Positions 14,852 through 26,587 of a stretch of 64,000 bases of DNA are shown one piece after another (the stretch's first letter is position 1; every line of letters starts with the position of its first letter). The translations under genes were made by a program, and so were the position numbers. The notes under the pieces were generated by a model. It was not told where the DNA came from, searched no databases, and was given only the letters and a program-made list of their open reading frames with translations. Location of the stretch: positions 9,529,501 to 9,593,500 of the forward strand of contig NC_041830.1 of the NCBI RefSeq assembly GCF_900964775.1, in the 5' to 3' direction. The stretch is from Scleropages formosus (taxonomy: Eukaryota; Chordata; Actinopteri; Osteoglossiformes; Osteoglossidae).

Positions 14852-15184
14852 GGTGGCATGGTGGCGCAGAGGGTAGTACTGTTGTTTCACATCCCAGAGC
14901 TGTTCAGACATAGATTCAAATCCAGCTCAGTCAATGTGGAGTGTGTATGTTCTCCTTTTGTCTGTGCGGGTGCTCTGGTTTCCTATCCCAGTCCAGAGAG
15001 ATGCAGTTCAGGTGAACTGAATACTCTAAATTACTTGAAGTGTGAGTGTGAAGGTCGATTTACCCAGTAATGGACTGGTATTCTGTCCCGGGTATACCCC
15101 CCAGGATTGAGCCCACTGGTTAGGATAGGGTCTGGACCAATGTGACTCTGACCAGCACAAGCGATTAATGAAAGTAAGTGATTG
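14852..15184 (+). mobile_element. tRNA-derived SINE (family C)
   Basis: It has an A-box-like 'gtggcgcagagggtagtact', a B-box-like 'agattcaaatccagc', then 'gtatgttctccttttgtctg', 'tgcagttcaggtgaactga' and 'ggttaggatagggtctgga'. This is the widespread fish SINE with a long body. The copy is diverged. Confidence 0.8.
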
Positions 15185-15769
15185 AGTGCTATTTCCCTCT
15201 CTATCCCCATTTTAATTAGATATGCTCAAACACATCCCTGCAAGTAACTATGGTGTACTGTTTGCATTGGTTTTCTATTATTTATTTACTAATGACACGT
15301 TCAGAATTTAAGGTGTTTTTTTGTTTGATGTCATTCTGTATCAAATGTGACTAAACACATCCCCCATGCCAAATTCCTTGTATCTGCAAATGTTCTTAGA
15401 TGTTAAAGTTGGTTTAAAGTTATCTAGGTTAAATACACAGTACATGTTAGGGTAGATCTAAAGATATGTAAAAAACACTGGGTAGTCTATAAAATACACA
15501 TCTCTCAGTAGCATTTTTGCCCCAAAAGAAAATTTCCAACTGAACTGAAGGTTTTTAATATTTCAAAAGCCGATTTTCTTTGCAAAAAAGGGGCACCCAT
15601 AAAACAGACATGGAACAGGCAGGGGGAATCAAGTAATTTCAAACAAATTGCTCAAAGGTCATATGAATTCGCAGAAATTCCCATGTAACACTAACAACAT
15701 CGTCAAAGTTCCCCATTCTGAACGCGTCGGACCTTCTCAACGCCTAAACTACATTACCCAAAAGACCAG
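15185..15769. other. Intergenic stretch upstream of PHF23
   Basis: I see no exon, repeat unit or structured element here. The sequence is AT-rich up to about 15700, where the CpG-rich PHF23 promoter begins. Confidence 0.4.
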
Positions 15770-16366
15770 TCGCGGCTGGGGTGGGGTGTGTGTGGGGGGA
15801 TGTTGGGTACGTTATTTTGGAAACCGCACGGGGGCGCGCGAGAGGTTGCCAGTTATTGCGTACTGATCGCGGGTGACGCCGGAGCTCCGCGCGCGGACGG
15901 GCTCGGTGAAGAAAAAAAAAAAAAAGGCGCATTTACCAAGTTTCAGTATGTTGTTAAGAATCGTTGGTACGTATTTGAGCCGCGTATTTTCTGCCAGCAT
16001 CGTCGCCACCGCAGCCTAGAACTCTGTTCATGGTGTGAGAGCGGAACAAAGGAAGAATTTCGGAGCTCCAGGAGTTTTAGCGACTAGGACGTTCTGAAGA
16101 GCGAGGAGGGACCGCGAGAAGCGGCCGTTAGCAGCCCTGCTAGCCGCTCCTCGACTCGGGCTTTGACAGTTTGGAGCAGGAGGCGACGGACCGTGCGTGG
16201 AGCCTCGATCGCCGCCCTCTCCCTCATTTCTGTGGCTGAATAAAGAAGCGCGACCTGTGTCGTCCTACTAGCGCCACCGAGTGAGAGTCCCGGCCGGCGC
16301 TGGCGCTCCGGGGAGCCGGGCAGACGGAGGACGCAGCCCGCCGCCAGTGACGAGGCCCCGGGGACA
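15770..16366 (+). promoter_or_regulatory. CpG island and 5'UTR of PHF23
   Basis: A sharp rise in GC and CpG starts near 15770 and continues into exon 1 and the first part of intron 1 (to about 16900). No TATA box is obvious. The start of transcription is probably between 16000 and 16300. Confidence 0.6.
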
Positions 16367-19300
16367 ATGCTGGGAATCATGGCGGAGCACCAAGGTAGCG
16401 CCGCCGCACTTTAATTTCTCTCCGAACCGAACGCACCGGACAGCGCAGTGAGCCGCTCCGCGGTCGGACGGTCTTCTTCTAGCAGTGCACTGCGGCTCGT
16501 AGCCTCTCGTCTCGGCGGGCGGCCAGTCAGTGGCGTGTCCGCTCAGAAACCCGCGTGTACCGCGCCTTCGATGGGTAATTTTCCTTAGTTTAAAAAAAAA
16601 AAAAAAATCTTGCAGTGAGGTTCGTCGCTGAAGGGAGCACTTAGCTAGCTGTGTTCTGGGAGTTCACCGGCAGTGTGGACACCCGCCGGGCCGGGGCTCG
16701 GAAGCCGCCGCCTGGCTGTCCACTCCGGGCAGATCATGGTCGATCGGACGATCGCTCCCGACCCGCGGTGGCTTCGACACCCGTCCGTCCTCCGGACACA
16801 TGGTAGTTAGGACATCGGCGGCGAACTCCCGCGGCTTCTGCGATGGAAAAAAACCCCGAAAAACTAGCAGCCCTTCTCCCGTTGTAGTAGTGGCGGTGGT
16901 TTTAGTATAAATAATCCCCATCATCGTTGCTTCTGTTGTCACGTCCGTACACGGTTTTTTTACTAACTTATTTTTTTCTTATTTTTAAAACAACCAGCTA
17001 ACTTAACTGTTACCTGATACTGACAGGCTCTTCGGGAAAATGGCCTCGTTTCTCGGCTAACCTCGTTAGCTCAGCTAGCTGTCTGCCATGCTAGTGCGGA
17101 GTTACCCGGATGGTTAGCTCACTTACCTAGCTGCCATGCTAGCGTGGGGCTAATTATGTGGCTAGTTTCGCTAGCCGCTGCGCTGCCTGACTTGAGCGGC
17201 TAGTTTAGCCGGACTGCTAACGACTCTGCGTGTGTGTGTGTGTGTGTAGGCTGTCTGGGAGCTTAGTCGTTCTACTGTGTGTTGTTAGTCAGGTGGGTAG
17301 TTTAGGCGACTACCTAACACATGAGGGTGTAATTAAACACGTCGCCGGTGGTTTATTCAGCCGGTTAGGCTGGAGTTAGCTGGGGTGTTTTGTGTGGCTG
17401 GGGACTGAACTTTGTTTTTGCTGTGCAACAGTGAAGCGAGAGCTTTCTCCCTCCCAAATACAGTTGATGTCCATCATACTTGTTATTTTGGCAATTTAAT
17501 TTTCTTGTTCCCCCTCCGCCCAGACTGAAGGGTCTGCCCAGTTTTTCCCGAGACAGTTAATGGCATTACCATAATGTTACTGTTAAAAATTCTCCACATC
17601 TTGATGCCAGCAGCGGTCTCTCTCAACAGGTGTTCCTCAGGGCTCCGTATTCGGCTCTCTCAGTTTCTGTACGTACCGCTGGGCTCTGTCACGCTCGGCT
17701 CCCGCTCTAGCTGCTGGCGATGTCTCGCCTGGATTACCGCAGTTTCCTGTGTTTGGTCATCTGGCATTTGCCTTCACACTTTCACAAGTGATCCGGAATA
17801 GTTTGACGTGCCACAGGGCTCCCACGTATCTCCCCAGGTCCTCATCTATTCCGGTGAATTCTCTAGCTGTCCACGTCAAGTTAAGCGCTCTGGTAACAGT
17901 CTGCAAGATGGTCAAAAGGATCTGCATGCTACCACCTACAGGACATCCCCCCCCACCACACACACAGACACACACACCAGCAAGAGCACTGTACTCCTCC
18001 ACCTCTGGCCACTTGGTGGTGCAAAATCGAAAGTTTGTCAGCTCACGGTTTAGCCGCTCTTGTGGTTGAACGAGCTCTGTCCCTCAGGGCTACTGAATAT
18101 CTTCCAGCTTTTCAGAAGGGTCTCTAACCCATCTCTTTCGGTCATTTCTCTCCTAATCTCCAGACAGCTACATAAATGAGTCCAACACAGTCTGCTATGA
18201 TTGTCTGTTTGCTGTTTAAATGTCACTTCTGTGGGCAGCTACTTGAGGGATGTGAACCAACAACATGGTAGTTTAACAAACAAGCTGTGCTTTTGTCATC
18301 CTGTCTCTAAAGCTCTTCATCTGTTGAGGCTCTTTTGTTTACTCTGAGTTGCAGGTTGCTTTGGAGAAAAGTGTCTAAATGTAGTATAGCCAGCCAGCTG
18401 GACTGGAGTTGGCTGTATGGGTGGTTTAGCCAGTTAGCTCCTATGCTGGTGTTTAAGGACGATGCTGTAACTTGCAACTTGCTTTTTTGGTACAAAATAC
18501 AGAAGTACTCTGCTGCATTAACTCCTTCTGTCATACCAGTATGACAGAGATGACCTGGGTGCTGTTGAAAAGCATTATTCACTCTAACTGAAGGTTTATT
18601 TCCACAACTTCATTTCATGTGCGTAGTTATGTGAGTAGTCTATGAAATTTGAATTGTCAGGTTGCCTTCTACAGTCACGTTTTCTTGTTTTCCCTGCTTA
18701 CAGATTCAATACGGAAATGCAAAACGGAGTCTTTGGTAAGTGTTTTTAAAGAGCGGGTGTCCATTGCCACGTTGGACTATGAGCCACTTTTCCTGGGATC
18801 CTCCTTCCCCGCTGTGGTTCCATTTGGGATCAGTGTGTATTCAATATAAACAGCATTGTGTTCAGTTGTAAATGGATTTAAAGCGGTGTAATATACTGGC
18901 AATATGTCTAGATGGGTTTGTCAAAAGAAAATAAATCTGTTGTAATGGAAATAAATTTATCCTCTATTTGTGGCCCAAATCCAAGTGAGAAATCAATGCC
19001 AGTTCAAGACCTAATATGTGAAGTTGTTTTTAGATATGTTGTAATATCCCTGTGTAGTCTGAAGGAATTTAACAGTATTACCATGAGTGATGCTGTGTTT
19101 TGACATTGTAACATTAGATATTTTGGTTAGAATAAGATCAGGATCTTAATTGTACATATAGGTACCTATTACAGTGCATTTAATTCCTCCTATAGTGATG
19201 TCCCCTATCAACTGGTGGTTGTTGTTCATACACTTAGAGCAACTCTGTTCAAGTGAAATGTTCCCCTTTGGGTTTCCCCCTCAGAACAGTGGATTTGAAT

Positions 19301-21335
19301 GCAAATGTCTCTAATGGAATTCAGTTAAGTGTTGATTGTCTTTGTGTGTGTGTGTGTGTGTGTGTGTGCGCACCAGCCCCCGGAGAGGAGGAAGAGGACA
19401 GTGGAGGACTTCAACAAGTTTTGTAGTTTTGTTTTGGCCTATGCTGGTTATATCCCCTCGACCAAAGAGGTAAATGGAACTTCCACTTCCACAGTTTTCA
19501 TCTGCAGTGTTTTTGTGTGATTCAGAGCAGGACAGTTTTGATTACCTTTAGTAATGGGTTCCATTAGCAGCTTGTGTGGGTTGTCGGGAAAATGACAATG
19601 TCAGCTAGATGTAGCTTGTGCCTTCTGGGTTAATTTACTTTAGGGAAATTGTGTCCTGATGGCAGCAATTTGCGTTTAACTTAATGTTTATGTATTCTAC
19701 CTTCTCAGGAGCGCCCCTGGTCCCCAGCCCCTTCCAGTTCCCCTCATGGCTCTGGAGCCTCAGCAGAGGGTGGAGTTTCGACGGTCGGTGCCAGCTGGTC
19801 CGATGGGGGCTCGGACCTACGCACTATCCACACGTTCGTCCGAAAAGCGCGCGCCAACAAGGGCAAGAGCCTCCACCGGCTGCATTCAGACAGCTCCCTG
19901 CTGGATAAGATGCGACTTAAGGACTCCCTCTATGAGAGACAGACAGGGGGCAAGGCAGAGCGCAAGAAGGACAGGAAGCTGAAGAAGCTGTCCCTTGGGG
20001 GTGGAAGTGGAAGTGGAGGGAGTGGGGGTGACAAAAGAGCACGCATCAAGCGCAGCAAAAACCCCAAGCCTCCCAAAAGCCTGAAAAAACTCAAGAGTTC
20101 AGTGAAGAGCGAGACTGACTCAGAGACAGGTCCCTCCCACAGGGAGGAGTTAGACACAAGGGAGGAGCTAACAGAGCAGAGCACACAGCTTCCCAGGGAG
20201 GATCTGAAGGAGATGTTAGCTGAGGAGTCCACCAGAGAGGCAGAGATGAGCTCCAGTGAGGGAGAAACCTGGATTGCAGATGAGGACATTATGGTGGAGT
20301 CAGGTGAGCTGGAAGGATGAGTACATGGGATGCTGGTATTAACAAATGTTAATTATGATGGAATGAGTTCTGGAAAATACCAAGGGATAGTATACAAATA
20401 TGAGAGTGAATATGAAGTACAGTGGATTCTCAACTTGCAGTGTGGGCTACATTTTATTGGTTCATATCTTCAGTCTTGTGTACCACAAAGTTACGTTTGG
20501 TGACTTGAGTTATGTTATTTGCAGAATGTTAGAATAACAGATATGGATGTGATAAAATTAGCGTATAATTTAAAAATATTTTTATTAACTTTGCCCATAA
20601 ATGTGTGGTGTTCCTGATGTTATCGATCACAAGCACTCAGGAACACCAGATATGAGGCGTAAACACTGTGGAATGGAGTGGCGTTAATGCTGCCTTCCAC
20701 TCCTGTTCTTTTTATGCACTTTACTGCCATCTGTTGGATCAATGGGTAAACACAGGTCACTTTTGTTCCAAAGCAAGCAGAAATTTTTAAAAAATATGGG
20801 GGTAAAAGTGCTGGTAAAATAAAGTGGAAAATGTTGGTATCTTTACATTCTTTCTTGACTTTTATGTCATCTTGGTTTCCTCTGGTTGGATTTGCCTTGA
20901 AATAGTTTGAAAACATTAACTATGAATCTCGATTTAGATAACAGCATCTGCTAAGCCAGCAAATAGATGTTTTTTGTGAAGCCCTGAGCAGAGGTCATAT
21001 GTTCTGTGCTGTTTTTGTGCTTATGGTTTCTTTCAGAAGCTACAGTGTTTTGAGAGTGAAAATAGTTTGTCTTTATTTCTGGAATGTCTTTGCATCTAAT
21101 GCACATTTTCTCTTTTCAATTCTAACCACAAGGCGATGACTCATGGGACCTGATCACCTGTTACTGTGGGAAGCCGTTTGCTGGGCGGCCCATGATAGAG
21201 TGCAACCAGTGCGCTGTCTGGGTGCACCTCTCCTGCGCCAAGATCAAGAAGTCCAACGTGCCCGACATTTTCTACTGCCACAAGTGCAGAGACTCTCGCC
21301 AGGATCGGCGCTCTGGACACAAGAAGGACCCCTGA
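16367..21335 (+). CDS. phf23: PHF23, PHD finger protein 23
   Basis: PHF23 reads H3K4me3 through its PHD finger and in mammals promotes degradation of the E3 ligase LRSAM1, lowering autophagy. Five coding exons are found: 16367-16394, 18704-18735, 19377-19469, 19709-20303 and 21133-21335, with consistent phases, giving 316 residues (human 403). The start MLGIMAEHQ resembles human MLEAMAE. Exon 3 carries the family block [20 protein letters not shown]. Exon 4 encodes [20 protein letters not shown], a Lys-rich region and the acidic end ADEDIMVES. The C-terminal PHD finger has C259, C261, C273, C276, H281, C284, C298 and C301, with Trp279 as a likely cage residue ([19 protein letters not shown]). 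The middle is shorter than in mammals and lacks their long glutamate run. The exon 3 acceptor lies behind a TG repeat. Confidence 0.97.
17993..18305 (-). repeat. Dispersed repeat family X, copy 3 (PHF23 intron 1)
   Basis: This is the longest copy of the family. On the minus strand it runs from 'acaaaagcacagcttgtttg', through 'ggttcacatccctcaagtag', 'agaagtgacatttaaa', 'gaccgaaagagatgggtt' and 'agacccttctgaaaagctgg', to 'actttcgattttg' and 'aagtggccagagg'. It therefore joins the parts seen separately in the copies at 8715-8925 and 44205-44510, showing that they are one family. Confidence 0.7.
19343..19368 (+). repeat. (TG)13 tract at the PHF23 exon 3 acceptor
   Basis: Thirteen TG units end eight bases before the exon (tract, then CGCACCAG and the exon at 19377). 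There is no normal polypyrimidine tract between repeat and AG. Confidence 0.95.
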
Positions 21336-23575
21336 GGGCTGCTCATGGGGAAAGACTGTTGCACCTCTCCTGTTCCTCTGCATTCTGAGAAGAGCTACTT
21401 ATCTGCAGTCCACTCTGTTTCTAAGAAACCAGTCTTGACCAGGCCAAGTCACCTTCTGAAGCACTGCCGTCAAGCCTTCTTCCCCCACTGAAGAAGCAGG
21501 CATATCCCCACTGGAGGTGATTTCTCAGCACTTCTGGGCAACCCTGCACCATTGGTTTGAGTCACAGCTATCCACTGTAGTCTGTGAGTTTTAACTGAAG
21601 TTTACTTTTTCTGACGACTGCTGTTAGAACAATTTTGTTTGGTCAGTCAGGGTGTCAATCAGACTGGGAGCAAATGCCGGAGTCCTAATCGATTGGCTCT
21701 CAGCGTCACTCAGATCAGCTTCTCCCTCTTAAAGGAGACGTGGTGAGGAATCCGGCGCTTCGCACTTGTGTGCACATGCACATAAGCAGCAAATAAAAGC
21801 CATATCCATGAGTGTACCCTCCTCCCGTTCCCCCAGCCCAGGCGTCAAGGGAGTGTTTTAATTAGTTTCCGTAGTGTGAGAGTCCAGTTACTTTACTCTG
21901 ACTTCATGACTTGTGAATTCTTTGCAAATAGGGAGCAACTTTAGGTTCTCAAAATTGGGTGGATCAATGTGCTGATGTAGAATTTGCTTTCTCATCCCTG
22001 TTGCAGCAGATAAAAATCCATATTTCAGAGTACTGGGATAACTTAGCATCAGTGATGTAAAGAGCAATGTTGAGGTTCTTTTATAAAAAAGTGACCAGGA
22101 AGAGGTCCTTGTTTTCAGAGTTTGGTTTAACCAGAGCATGATGGGTTTAACAAGAAATATTAGCCTTTTGAGCCTAATGGTAGATGAAACCTATATTTGG
22201 GGCTCTAAAATCTTTTTTTAGCCATTACAGTTGTTGGATAACGGAGACGTGCGCTATGGAACGCATGTCATCTCATCTGTACAGTATTTCACTGTTTTAC
22301 CATGAACGGTCATGGTTATAGCTAATGGTTATTTTAATTCCGAACATGGCTTATTTCTGCATCATCCAACCCGGTTTATGTAAAGTATGCTAAAGTAGAA
22401 GTTTAGGTTCTTGAGTGAAGACTATTATATATACTTAATAGGTCTTACAAATCAGGAAAGTGTGTGTCAGGGCTCTGTCTTTTGAGGGAAGGTGGTTCCT
22501 CAGTATCTGGTTATTCCCTAAACACTCATAATCTTGATTGTGTTTTAGTTGCCAAGGCGACAGGATTTGAGATCAAGTTATCCAGTTTAAATGGGTTTGT
22601 ACTGTTCCTGGGGTGCCAAAGTGTAGCACCTTCCCCCCCTAAGATGAATCTAATTTGTGCGCACACAATGACAACTTTGTCAGGTTATCCAGAACTTAAT
22701 TGGCCGTTAATTTGCAGGGGGGTAAAGTAGTGACAGTCGCACTGGATTCACTTTCTTGGGCTTCGGTGTAAAGAGGCAAAGAAAGAACAAAAGCATTAAG
22801 TTGGTCTTGCACTAAAATGTAATTCCATTCTGTGGTGTTGTACTGAATTAAGTCTCCAGAACAGTGTTCATGTCCATTAGAGGGGTTGGACTAAATAAAG
22901 TTGGCAAAATTCAATGCTGTTCATGTTCCACTAGATGGCAGATTCTCATTATTTAGAAGAGAACATCTGGCTCAGTGTCTGTTTCAATTCACATGCTTGT
23001 AGAAAATAAAAACAAAAACATATAGAGCGGGTGTCTGTGAGGCTTTTTGTTTTCACACGAACCAATCATGTAGACGCATTTTAGTAATCTTGAGTTTTTC
23101 TATAAGGTTACAGTTTCGAGAACCTTGTGGTCAAGAGTGGTTGTGTGAAACTTATTGAGGGGAGTGAAGAGACCAGAGCAGAGCAGAGCAGAGGAGAGGG
23201 GGACGTGTACACTTGTAATTTAATTATTTTGCTTTTATTTGTCCTGTAAAGGTAGTTGTGACTGCTCTTGAAACTGAGGCAATGGTAACTTTCATAAATG
23301 TCTCATCAGTCTTTTAAGTTATTTTGTGTCTAGGAAATTAGTTAACTGCTCTTTGCATTCATTTTTTTCTGGGGTAGATGGTAATAATTGGAGAAAAAAG
23401 GCACAATCTGCCTGCCCCACTGCTTGACCCCCATTTTGCTGTACATTTCCCACACTGTCCTTCCAATATTTGTAAATATGTCAATGAAGAGGGAAAAGAA
23501 GCCAAGAAAATTTTATTTTTGGCATTATGTTTTCTTCAATAACTGTAGCTTGAGAAATAAAACTTTTTGCGACTT
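21336..23575 (+). other. PHF23 3'UTR with several possible poly(A) signals
   Basis: AATAAA occurs at 21792-21797, 22894-22899 and 23556-23561. The whole stretch lacks exons and SINEs, which suggests a long 3'UTR with alternative ends. Which signal is used cannot be told from sequence. Confidence 0.45.
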
Positions 23576-24079
23576 TGTTGTCCTTTGGTTGTTATTCCCA
23601 TATCAGTATTTCAGTATTGAGTTAATATGTGTGGTACAAAAAAAAAAATCACAATACAATCACTCCCTTGGTGTGTCTGTCATTCATGTGACCTGTAGGG
23701 AGTGAACTTTGGTAAGGTGATCTATAGGTAGGTTAGGTGCTTACAAGGAAACTAATCACTTGTTCATGAAGTTCTCACCAAAGAAAAACAACTGTTTACA
23801 TTTTTAATGTCTCAAAATTCTGCATCATCCTGGCCACTTTTGTTATTTTATTTGGTCATATTTGATTAAAAAAACCCTTATCCAGTAATGTTTGTGGAAT
23901 GTTTATTTTAGCATGTTTTGGCAGGAAGATGTTTAACTGTAGTGGGGGGAAAACCAAATAAATCTGAGGAAACTGGAGTTAAGTGGAAAGCTAATATAAA
24001 ATGGTCTCTGCCAAATTGCCAGTAAATTGAACATTTCAGTATCTTCCCTGTTGCTAGGATACCACAGAGCAAAGGTCAC

Positions 24080-24400
24080 ATTTTCATTTATATAGGAGAT
24101 GCTTTTTTTTTTTTCTTCTCCTTCCAAAGTGACTTCCAAGAAACTAGTGTTACCAGCCCATACCTTATTTACCAAGGTGACTTACACTGCTAGATACACT
24201 ACTTACAATGGGTCACTTATGCACACATCAGTGGAACACACTCTGTCACTCACACTATAGGTAAATCTCAACAGCATGTCTTTGGACTGTGCGAGGAAAC
24301 CCACGCAGACATGGGGAGAACATGCAAACTCCACACAGACTGAGCAGGGATTGAGCGCATGTCCTCTCAGGCGCTGTGCCACTTGTGCAACCTTTGATCC
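24080..24400 (-). mobile_element. SINE (family C) with L2-like tail, minus strand
   Basis: The plus strand reads the tail first ('ggagatgcttttt'), then 'ttacactgctagatacacta', 'acagcatgtctttggactgt' and 'gggagaacatgcaaactcca', with the tRNA-like head at the far end. A closely similar copy lies at 27530-27890 in the same orientation. Confidence 0.8.
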
Positions 24401-24569
24401 TCCATCCGGTGCCTACTGGGTGTAACAAAACAGTTTTTCATCTCTTAGACTTGGCGAGGGCTGGTTCTACAAGTTGTCACTGTCACATTCTGGAAGTGTC
24501 TGGAAAATCCCCATTGGAATAATAACGGATAAGGCTGTTGAATTTTGCATTTATATATCACGCAAAAAC

Positions 24570-24802
24570 ACAAAGGGGCTTCTGGAACGTGTGACAGGTG
24601 TCGCTGTCCTCACCCGAGGACTGTGACACAGCCACCGGAACCGGAGGGGTGGATCCGTGACCGCCCCACCCGTGTGAAGGTACTTCATAAGTCGGTGAGT
24701 GTTGCGCTTATGACCCTTGGAGGAGGCAGAGACGGGAAGCTGCGGAGTCTGGAACGCCGTGGACACACCGAGAGGACGACCTACAGGGACACGGGAGCAC
24801 AG
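24570..24802 (+). other. Candidate non-coding first exon of PLSCR3
   Basis: A CpG-containing block ends at a strong donor, GCACAG|GTGAGT (GT at 24803-24804); a second strong donor, GTCG|GTGAGT, occurs near 24692. It precedes the first PLSCR3 coding exon, with only repeats between, so a 5'UTR role is the simplest reading. The frame is open through it to the next acceptor, but the peptide does not resemble the Pro-rich scramblase N-terminus. Confidence 0.4.
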
Positions 24803-25345
24803 GTGAGTCTATGCAACTTTTCAGTACAATGGCACAGCGGGTAGTGCTGGGAAGAACAAACTTTGCTGTTAAACTCATTTTGACAAGGCAGCACATTGCA
24901 TTTTACAGTACTAATAATATGCACCTGTAATACTGTAGCACATGGTGCTCTGGGTTCAGATATGGCAAAGATAGACTCATGGACAGCATTCATTATGAGC
25001 GTTTATTTGAACAACTGCGCACAGTAGGAGGTATTGGTGCAAACACAAACAGTTAATGCTCTGGATCTGCCAGAACCATCTTTCCAAGCCTGCTTTGTGC
25101 CTCAGGATAGTCCTCAACAGACACCAACCGCCTTATATTCCCTACGATTTCCCATAGCGGTTGACGACTAATTCACATTTTACCCACAATTCTCCACTAT
25201 TTACAATAACCCATTTTCCCACTCAAACGTGACACAGGCAGTTACCTTACTTTTTGTGAGGTGATACCTCAAGCTGCGTTGCATAATGCAAAATAAATTT
25301 GAACAAAGAAGGTCAAAACAGAAAAATATTGTAGTATGGTATGTT

Positions 25346-25408
25346 CCCCGTGACCCCGTAAGGGACAAGCGGTTCTGAAAATGTGTGTGTGTGTGTGTGT
25401 GTGTGTGG
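25346..25408 (+). mobile_element. SINE family A, 3' fragment
   Basis: Only the end of the element remains: 'cccgtgaccccgtaagggac', 'aagcggttctgaaaatgtg' and the (TG)n tail. The 5' part is absent. Confidence 0.75.
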
Positions 25409-26022
25409 TATGTTAGCTTCATGGTGATTCATGAGAGGTTCCATGTTTCGCAAACACTTTGCATTCATCTTTTTGTGGATCTTGTTCAGTCATGGATTAT
25501 GGGTTTCATGAGTTGTTAAAAACCTGACATTTAATTTTGAGTTACCACACAGCAGCTGTGTTTTATGGCTGGCGAGTCCCTTGCACTGCCATACAACTTT
25601 CCTCATATTGTTTTATTGACTGTCTTACTGTTTTATTTCATGAGCTCATGAGAAGACCTTGACAGCCCTGTGATGAACTTCCTACCTGTCCAGTCATGGG
25701 GTGGAGCCATAAAACGATAAAGAACGACAGCTCTATACCTCAGACAACACACACTCCCTTGTTTTACTTCCCTCACCTCAACTTAAAAAGTTACCTTATT
25801 TACCACATGAGAATTGGGTGCTTTTTACCCCAGCTGATTGGTCACCACTGCAGAAATGCAGTTTGCACCATGAATTCCGAATGGCTGTATGGGTCACTTC
25901 CACATTAGACTTCACAATTCTCAGACGTTATTAACTCTTTCCATAATCTTGCAAATATTTTGTCTGTTACATTGGAAAAAAAAAAACTTCATCAGGGTTT
26001 GAATGGAGAATATTACACTTAT

Positions 26023-26420
26023 TCATTTATCTGACGCTTTTCTCCAAAGCAAGTTATAACATTAAATTAGCTACAACTGTTTATGTAGCGAGGGGGGCGC
26101 AGTGGGTTGGATCGGGTCCTCCTCTCCGGTGGGTCTGGGGGTCGAGTCCCGCTTGGGGTGCCTTGCGGCGGACTGGCGTCCCGTCCTGGGTGTGTCCCCT
26201 CCCCCTCAGGCCTTACGCCCTGTGTTACCGGGTAGGCTCCGGTTCCCCGCGACCCTGTATGGGACAAGCGGTTCAGAAAATGTGTGTGTGTGTGTATGTA
26301 GCTGGGTAATTTTCAGCAGAGAAATTTAGACTGAGTACATTGATCAAAGTTACTACAGCAGTAGGTGATATTCAAACCAGCAACCTTTGTATCTAACCTA
26401 CTCTATCAGCTGCCCCACAT
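26023..26420 (-). mobile_element. SINE family B (minus), interrupted by a family A SINE
   Basis: The plus strand starts with the reversed L2-like tail ('tgacgcttttctccaaagca'). It is interrupted at 26090-26292 and resumes with 'ctgggtaattttc', 'attcaaaccagcaaccttt' and 'tcagctgcccc'. The older element is therefore split by the younger one. Confidence 0.85.
26090..26292 (+). mobile_element. SINE family A, full length, with target-site duplication
   Basis: The head 'ggcgcagtgggttgga' has an A box and 'ggtcgagtcccgc' a B-box-like site, as in tRNA-derived SINEs. The body 'ggactggcgtcccgtcctgg', 'ccctgtgttaccgggtaggc' and the end 'tgtatgggacaagcggttca' lead to a (TG)n tail. TATGTAGC flanks it on both sides (26082-26089 and 26293-26300), a clear 8-base duplication. 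Confidence 0.9.
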
Positions 26421-26587
26421 GGTAATAAAAATGTACTATTATCTTATAACATCTTCTGAGAAAATGTCCTTGAGTCCAGTAGGTACGTCCAGTGATAAGG
26501 TATGTTAGTTACAGGTTCCTGTTGCTCATATTTTCCTCTATTGCTTCATTTGTGCTCAACCCTCCCTCAATCCAGCCCTCAAAGATA

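Noticed and set aside
26090-26160. tRNA-like A and B boxes
   Set aside because: They belong to SINE heads that recur across the window and do not fold into a full cloverleaf, so no tRNA gene is called.
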